NCBI GenBank assembly: GCA_003451785.1
Contig: DMJL01000286.1
Coordinates: 1 to 20,478 of the forward strand
Direction of reading: 5' to 3'
DNA length: 20,478 nucleotides
Source of the DNA: Bacteroidales bacterium
Lineage (GTDB): Bacteria > Bacteroidota > Bacteroidia > Bacteroidales > UBA7960
Shown here: positions 16,330 through 20,478 of the stretch, one piece after another
Position numbering within the stretch: the first letter of the stretch is position 1
Layout: each line of letters opens with the position of its first letter
The notes under the pieces: model-generated
The model's database searches: none
Seen by the model: the letters and a program-made list of their open reading frames with translations, nothing else
What the model was told of the DNA's origin: nothing
Made by a program: the position numbers and the translations under genes

Positions 16330-16356
16330 TTTGTGCAAAAAATTGTAGTACCTTTG
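16330..16356 (+). promoter_or_regulatory. Putative rpoD promoter
   Basis: TACCTTTG at 16349-16356 is an exact -7 TAnnTTTG box, and TTTG at 16330-16333 is a candidate upstream element at slightly short spacing. Transcription would start near 16363, about 75 bases before the rpoD ATG. It is one of the best promoter matches in the window. Confidence 0.65.
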
Positions 16357-16438
16357 TGCACTTTTTCCGACTACAAAACAGAATAGTTTTGCCCTTCAAA
16401 AGTTTTGCGCATAAATTGTTTAACTCACCTAAAGTTTC

Positions 16439-17305
16439 ATGAGACAATTAAAGATTTCTAAATCTATTACCAATCGCGATACTGCTTCGCTGGATAAGTA
16501 TCTTCAGGAAATAGGCAAAGTGCCGCTTATCACTGCCGACGAAGAAGTGCAGCTTGCCCAGCGCATAAAGCAGGGCGATCAGGCAGCCTTAGAAAAGCTT
16601 ACCAAAGCAAATCTCAGGTTTGTGGTTTCTGTTGCAAAGCAATATCAGAATCAGGGTTTGAGTCTTCCCGACTTGATTAATGAAGGAAATCTTGGCTTGA
16701 TAAAGGCAGCCAAAAGGTTTGATGAAACGCGTGGTTTTAAGTTCATATCCTACGCTGTTTGGTGGATCAGGCAATCTATTCTGCAGGCTTTGGCCGAGCA
16801 GTCGCGTATTGTGAGGTTGCCTCTCAATCAGGTAGGTTCGCTAAATAAGATTAAGAAGGAGGCATCCAAACTTGAGCAAAAGTTTGAAAGACCCCCATCG
16901 GCCGAGGAGTTGGCAGAAGCTCTTGATATCCAAGAAGAGAAAATCACCGAATCGTTCCGTATATCTACACATCATGTTTCGGTTGACGCTCCATTGGTTC
17001 AGGGAGAAGATGCCAGTTTGCTCGATGTTTATGTAAACCAAGATTCACCCAATGCCGATTCGAGTCTTATCTACGAATCGCTGGCAAAGGAAATACAACG
17101 GTCGCTTGCCACCCTTACCGAAAAGGAACGGGATGTGATAAATCTATATTTTGGAATAGGAATGAATCATGGGCTCACATTGGATGAGATTGGCGCAAAG
17201 TTTGACCTAACCCGCGAAAGGGTACGCCAAATAAAAGAAAAAGCCATCAGAAGGCTTAAGCATACTTCGAGAAGCAAATTGTTGAAAGCCTATTTAGGAC
17301 AGTAA
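16439..17305 (+). CDS. rpoD: Primary sigma factor RpoD (short Bacteroidota form)
   Basis: The 288-residue protein is the housekeeping sigma-70 factor, which brings RNA polymerase to promoters. Region 1.2 starts near residue 16 (ASLDKYLQEIGKVPLIT). Region 2 is complete, with NLRFVVSVAKQYQNQGL at 58-74, DLINEGNLGLIKAAKRFD at 78-95 and the promoter-melting part FISYAVWWIRQSI at 102-114. Region 3 follows, and region 4.2 is at 246-275 with the helix-turn-helix LTLDEIGAKFDLTRERVRQI. The long acidic region 1.1 found in proteobacterial RpoD is absent, as expected for the phylum. The several TAnnTTTG boxes in the window are what this sigma factor should read. It has its own promoter and a terminator at 17327-17353. 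Confidence 0.96.
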   Translation: MRQLKISKSITNRDTASLDKYLQEIGKVPLITADEEVQLAQRIKQGDQAALEKLTKANLRFVVSVAKQYQNQGLSLPDLINEGNLGLIKAAKRFDETRGFKFISYAVWWIRQSILQALAEQSRIVRLPLNQVGSLNKIKKEASKLEQKFERPPSAEELAEALDIQEEKITESFRISTHHVSVDAPLVQGEDASLLDVYVNQDSPNADSSLIYESLAKEIQRSLATLTEKERDVINLYFGIGMNHGLTLDEIGAKFDLTRERVRQIKEKAIRRLKHTSRSKLLKAYLGQ

Positions 17306-17326
17306 AAATTTGTAAATCTATTGCAG

Positions 17327-17353
17327 AAGGCATTCCTAAACGAATGTCTTTTG
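17327..17353 (+). terminator. Terminator of rpoD
   Basis: AAGGCATTC (17327-17335) pairs with GAATGTCTT (17342-17350), with one G-T wobble, around a 6-base loop. The stem runs into TTTTGTTTT. It begins 22 bases after the rpoD stop. The upstream in-frame ATG of the next gene (17344) sits inside its right arm. Confidence 0.65.
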
Positions 17354-17366
17354 TTTTATACACCCT

Positions 17367-17374
17367 TACTTTTG
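17367..17374 (+). promoter_or_regulatory. Putative -7 box of the metallophosphatase promoter
   Basis: TACTTTTG matches TAnnTTTG exactly and lies between the rpoD terminator and the ATG at 17419. Transcription from here would start near 17381 and could not include the alternative ATG at 17344. This supports the downstream start. Confidence 0.5.
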
Positions 17375-17418
17375 TTTTTTTAACGGCAATTTCATTCAAA
17401 TTTTTATCCTTTTTTATC

Positions 17419-19176
17419 ATGAAGATTACAAGATTGTTCCTGCTTAGCTTCATTTTTACTGCTATTGTAGCGGTTTCTGCAATCGCTCGCGAAGTAAGGG
17501 TTCAGATTTTGGTTACAGCGGATATACATGCAAGAATTTTTCCTTACGATTTTGTTAACGATCGCCCGTTTAATGCATCCATGGCACATGTTTATACCTT
17601 GGTGCGGGCCGCAAGGGCGCAACCCGGTAGCAATTTAATTTTGTTGGATAATGGCGATTTAATTCAAGGTTCACCGGCTGGATATTTTGCACACTTTGTG
17701 CAAGAAGCCGACAAAAATCTGTTTAGCAGGGTAATGAACCTTATGCGATTCGATGCTGCTACCGTTGGAAATCACGATATTGAAGCAGGTCCTGAAGTTT
17801 ACAATCGTTTGTTGCGAGAGTTTAGATTTCCTTGGTTGGGGGCAAATGTTTTGAACACCGAAACCGGAGAACCATTCTTCAAGCCCTATACCATTATTAG
17901 CCGTCAAGGAGTTAGAATAGCAGTTTTGGGTCTTACCACTCCTGGGGTACCTACTTGGTTGCCCGAAAAACTTTGGAAAGGTATGCAGTTTCAAGAATTG
18001 GCAGAGTCTGCCAAATATTGGGTACGGCATATCAAAGAGAAAGAGAACCCCGATGCAATCGTAGGATTGTTCCATTCGGGATTGGGTAGCGCAACACCAG
18101 AGCCGGGGCAGCGTATGATAGAAAATGCGGCTCACCATGTAGCACTTACTGTGCCGGGCTTCGATGTGATTTTTATGGGGCACGACCATAGGGAATGGCT
18201 TTTGAATGTTACAAATAGCCAAGGAGAGGAGGTTGTACTCATTGGCCCCGGGCCCTTTGGCGAAAAAGTGGGTGCTGCCGAGTTAGTTTTCTTTCGCAAT
18301 GCACAAAATCGTTATGAACTTATTAACACAAAAAGCGAATTGATTTCTACCACCCGAATGGCTCCTGATAGGGTGTTTTTCGAAGATTTTGATGAAGATG
18401 TTACTGCCATTATTGCCTATTCATCGGAAGTGGTGGGTCAATTGAAAGCAGATATGTCGTCTTTGGATGCCTTTTTTGGTTCGGCTGCTTTCGTAGATTT
18501 GGTTCACGACTTGCAATTGCGCATGACCCAAGCAGATGTGTCGTTTACAGCTCCATTGTCGTTCAATGAAGTGATTAAGGCAGGACCTATGCGTGTGCGC
18601 GATTTTTTCAACTTATATCGGTTTGAGAATTATCTCTATGTGATGGAACTCACTGGTGCTGAAATCTTGGGATATTTAGAGCATTCCTACGGATTGTGGC
18701 TCAATACCATGGAAACTTCCGATTGTAGCGTATTGCTTTTTCGCGAGAATGCCCAAGGTAAACCTCAGGCGGATGCCCAAGGGCGATTCAGGCTCCGAAA
18801 TCCTTCCTTTAATTTCGATTCAGCAGCCGGTATTCGATACATAGTAGATGTTACTAAGCCTGCAGGTCAAAGAATTACCATTTTGAGCTTGGAAGACGGT
18901 ACCCCATTTCAACAAAATAAAGTTTATAGGGTTGCTATTAATTCCTACCGTGGAAGCGGTGGTGGCGACCACCTGACTATTGGTGCAGGAATACCCCACG
19001 AGTCATTGCGCCAAAGAATCGTTTTTACTTCCGAAAAGGATTTGCGTAGCGAGATGATGGATTATTTTCGTGAGCAAAAGGAAGTAACCCCAGCTCCACG
19101 AAACAATTGGAAAATTATTCCCGAAGATTGGGTACAGGCAGCTCGTACACGCGACCTTAGGATGTTAATGCCCTAA
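17419..19176 (+). CDS. Exported 5'-nucleotidase/UshA-type metallophosphatase
   Basis: The 585-residue protein should hydrolyse phosphate esters such as nucleotides outside the cytosol. From the ATG at 17419 it begins with a clean signal peptide (MKITRLFLLSFIFTAIVAVS, likely cut after AIA near residue 23). The longer frame from 17344 is rejected because that ATG lies in the rpoD terminator and before the promoter box. The two-metal phosphatase motifs are TADIH (D35, H37), DNGD (D80), GNHD (N118-H119-D120), GLFHSG and MGHDHR. The C-terminal half is the 5'-nucleotidase substrate-binding domain, with GAEILGYLEHSY and SYRGSGGGDHLTIG. There is no lipobox cysteine or sorting domain, so it is probably periplasmic. 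The specific substrate (nucleotide, UDP-sugar or cyclic nucleotide) is not decided. It follows rpoD but seems transcribed separately. Confidence 0.92.
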   Translation: MKITRLFLLSFIFTAIVAVSAIAREVRVQILVTADIHARIFPYDFVNDRPFNASMAHVYTLVRAARAQPGSNLILLDNGDLIQGSPAGYFAHFVQEADKNLFSRVMNLMRFDAATVGNHDIEAGPEVYNRLLREFRFPWLGANVLNTETGEPFFKPYTIISRQGVRIAVLGLTTPGVPTWLPEKLWKGMQFQELAESAKYWVRHIKEKENPDAIVGLFHSGLGSATPEPGQRMIENAAHHVALTVPGFDVIFMGHDHREWLLNVTNSQGEEVVLIGPGPFGEKVGAAELVFFRNAQNRYELINTKSELISTTRMAPDRVFFEDFDEDVTAIIAYSSEVVGQLKADMSSLDAFFGSAAFVDLVHDLQLRMTQADVSFTAPLSFNEVIKAGPMRVRDFFNLYRFENYLYVMELTGAEILGYLEHSYGLWLNTMETSDCSVLLFRENAQGKPQADAQGRFRLRNPSFNFDSAAGIRYIVDVTKPAGQRITILSLEDGTPFQQNKVYRVAINSYRGSGGGDHLTIGAGIPHESLRQRIVFTSEKDLRSEMMDYFREQKEVTPAPRNNWKIIPEDWVQAARTRDLRMLMP

Positions 19177-19239
19177 TTGACAAGAATTTATCTATGGGGC
19201 ACTTTTGATAGGAAGAGCAACTATAATTTTGCTGATGTG

Positions 19240-19271
19240 AGGCACTGTGCATTATTGCTTGGTGCCTTTTA
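19240..19271 (+). terminator. Weak possible terminator between convergent genes
   Basis: AGGCAC (19240-19245) pairs with GTGCCT (19262-19267) around a 16-base loop, followed on the + strand by TTTTA. It overlaps the 3' end of pyrD and would close the metallophosphatase gene. The stem is short, so this is tentative. Confidence 0.25.
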
Positions 19272-20292
19272 CTATAAGTTTGTTGATATTCTTAGCTAAA
19301 AACGGGCCGTAATATACAAATCCGGTATAAACTTGAATGAGGCTTGCACCTGCTGCAAGTTTTTCTAATGCGTCTTGGGGTGTCATTATGCCACCTACTC
19401 CAATAATGGGAATTTTTCCATCGGAGCGTGTGTGCAGGTAGCGAATTACTTCCGTTGACCTTTGGGTAAGGGGAGTACCACTCAAACCTCCATTGCCTAT
19501 TTGGGCAACTTTATCTGCAGGCGATTTCAAATTGAGGCGGGTAGTGGTTGTATTGGTGGCTATTATGCCGCTTAAACCAGTTTGTAAGACTATTTCAATG
19601 ATTTCATCTAACTGGTGGTAGTTTAAATCGGGTGCAATTTTCAGCAAAACGGGTTTTGGTGCTTTTTTGCTTTGATTCAATTTTTGGATTGCTCGAAGCA
19701 ACTCCAACAACTCGTCTTTATCCTGCAACTTTGTAAGGTTGGCAATATTGGGGCAACTTACATTTACTACAAAATAATCCACAAGTTCGAAAAGCACTTC
19801 AAAGGAATGGCAATAGTCATCAATTGCAAGATTGTTGGGGGTGAGGGTGTTTTTTCCGATATTTCCGCCAATTATCAGTTGGGGTTTGTTGCGACGCAGA
19901 TTTTCAGCCTGAGCTTCCACACCGTGATTGTTAAACCCCATACGATTGATAAGAGCGCCATCCAATGGTAGTCGGAAAATGCGTGGTTTGGGATTGCCCG
20001 GCTGCCCCTTGGGAGTAACTGTTCCAATCTCCACATGAGAAAACCCAAAACTTGCCAAACCATTGTAGAGCTTCCCTTCTTTATCGAATCCCGCTGCCAC
20101 TCCTACAGGATTTGGAAAATGCAGTCCAAATAGGTTTCGCTCAAGCGATGGGTGTTTTACCGTGAAAAACTTACGGAGTAATCTTCCTGTCAATGAACAT
20201 CGGGCTAAAATGATCAACAGCATTCCTGCAAAGTGGTGAACCTTCTCGGCATCGAACAAGAAAAGGATGGGGCGGATAATCTTTTGATACAT
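19252..20292 (-). CDS. pyrD: Dihydroorotate dehydrogenase, quinone-dependent class 2
   Basis: The 346-residue flavoenzyme oxidises dihydroorotate to orotate in pyrimidine synthesis and passes electrons to membrane quinone. The N-terminal extension (about 1-45), with hydrophobic helices such as FAGMLLIILARC, is the membrane and quinone-binding part that marks class 2; class 1 enzymes lack it. FMN and substrate-binding pieces are PVGVAAGFDKEG near 62-73, EIGTVTPKGQPGNPKPR at 88-104, LINRMGFNNHG at 114-124, GGNIGKN at 142-148, and IGVGGI plus the glycine-rich C-terminal stretch. The active-site loop reads NVSCPN with C180, whereas class 2 enzymes usually have serine there. Length is normal. The upstream gene's terminator lies about 10 bases before the start codon. 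It converges with the metallophosphatase gene. Confidence 0.95.
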   Translation of the reverse strand: MYQKIIRPILFLFDAEKVHHFAGMLLIILARCSLTGRLLRKFFTVKHPSLERNLFGLHFPNPVGVAAGFDKEGKLYNGLASFGFSHVEIGTVTPKGQPGNPKPRIFRLPLDGALINRMGFNNHGVEAQAENLRRNKPQLIIGGNIGKNTLTPNNLAIDDYCHSFEVLFELVDYFVVNVSCPNIANLTKLQDKDELLELLRAIQKLNQSKKAPKPVLLKIAPDLNYHQLDEIIEIVLQTGLSGIIATNTTTTRLNLKSPADKVAQIGNGGLSGTPLTQRSTEVIRYLHTRSDGKIPIIGVGGIMTPQDALEKLAAGASLIQVYTGFVYYGPFLAKNINKLIVKGTKQ

Positions 20293-20302
20293 GATGCGAA
20301 AA

Positions 20303-20332
20303 TAAAAAAAAGTCTGGGGTTGCCAGACTTTT
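20303..20332 (-). terminator. Strong terminator just upstream of pyrD
   Basis: AAAAGTCTGG and CCAGACTTTT (20308-20317 with 20323-20332) form a perfect 10-bp stem around a 5-base loop. On the minus strand it is followed directly by a run of T. It lies 23 bases after the stop of the partial gene and 10 bases before the pyrD ATG, so it may end the upstream transcript or act as a pyrD attenuator. Confidence 0.85.
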
Positions 20333-20355
20333 CTATCAATTTTTATAACATGGAA

Positions 20356-20478
20356 TTATTCTCCTTGTTTTTCTTCCTCTTCAATGTGCTTATTCTCCGC
20401 GGAAGGCTCATCCTTCTTTATCAAGTCTTTTTCTACAAGCAGATTGTACCATGCGAAAACCTTTTTTATGTCGGAAAC
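20356..20478 (-). CDS. 3' end of an unidentified gene (partial)
   Basis: The last 40 codons and the TAA stop of a minus-strand gene are present; its start lies beyond the window. The visible part begins VSDIKKVFAWYNLLVEKDL, probably helical, then ends in a very acidic and basic tail with EEEEKQGE. I do not recognise the family. The open frame runs to the window edge and a strong terminator follows 23 bases after the stop, which supports a real gene end. Confidence 0.65.
   Translation of the reverse strand, partial: VSDIKKVFAWYNLLVEKDLIKKDEPSAENKHIEEEEKQGE

Larger units (their letters stand above)
16105..16438. other. 334-base region between htrA and rpoD
   Basis: The region contains a stack of inverted repeats at 16178-16263 and the rpoD promoter at 16330-16356. 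The remainder is AT-rich without a reading frame. No classic stem followed by T run closes htrA. The predicted rpoD leader is about 75 bases long. Confidence 0.6.

Noticed and set aside
17344..17418. N-terminal extension of the metallophosphatase
   Set aside because: The ATG is inside the rpoD terminator stem and upstream of the promoter box; starting at 17419 gives a standard signal peptide.
1..20478. CRISPR array
   Set aside because: No set of regularly spaced direct repeats was seen anywhere in the window.

Overview
The window looks like a chromosomal segment of a Bacteroidota bacterium. Five upstream regions carry an exact TAnnTTTG -7 box, the promoter signature of that phylum. The primary sigma factor is the short form (288 residues, no region 1.1), the DNA is AT-rich, and most starts lack a clear Shine-Dalgarno sequence. 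No rRNA, tRNA, CRISPR array or intact insertion sequence was seen.

Positions 1-7960 form an accessory, defence-type region. A type I restriction-modification module reads on the + strand: a fused HsdM-HsdS protein (72-3230), a KilA-N domain protein (3343-4149) and an HsdR-like helicase/translocase (4151-6532) that starts one base after the KilA-N stop. The putative nuclease motif of HsdR reads E-N-N where E-x-K is normal. Immediately after the hsdR stop comes a cluster of imperfect palindromes. An orphan 147-residue ORF (6914-7357) follows, bracketed by two copies of a shared boundary motif (6771-6810 and 7478-7517), so it looks like a one-gene cassette. Positions 7520-7880 are largely non-coding, with a possible gene remnant.

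Positions 7968-20478 look like core genome. On the minus strand lie a sugar nucleotidyltransferase and a phosphohexomutase, each with its own promoter; together they could make a nucleotide sugar. Next is a minus-strand cluster read in the order membrane protein, dapF, GNAT acetyltransferase, mltG. It combines diaminopimelate supply for peptidoglycan with a peptidoglycan-cleaving enzyme. Divergent from it on the + strand are an HtrA/DegP-type protease with two PDZ domains, the primary sigma factor rpoD, and an exported 5'-nucleotidase-type metallophosphatase. A convergent minus-strand pyrD (class 2 dihydroorotate dehydrogenase) follows. The window ends in the 3' end of an unidentified minus-strand gene, with a strong terminator between it and pyrD.

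The points most worth a second look are the altered HsdR nuclease motif next to a KilA-N partner, the palindrome-bracketed cassette, the cysteine at the usual serine base position of PyrD, the stack of inverted repeats between htrA and rpoD, and the terminator pressed against the pyrD start.
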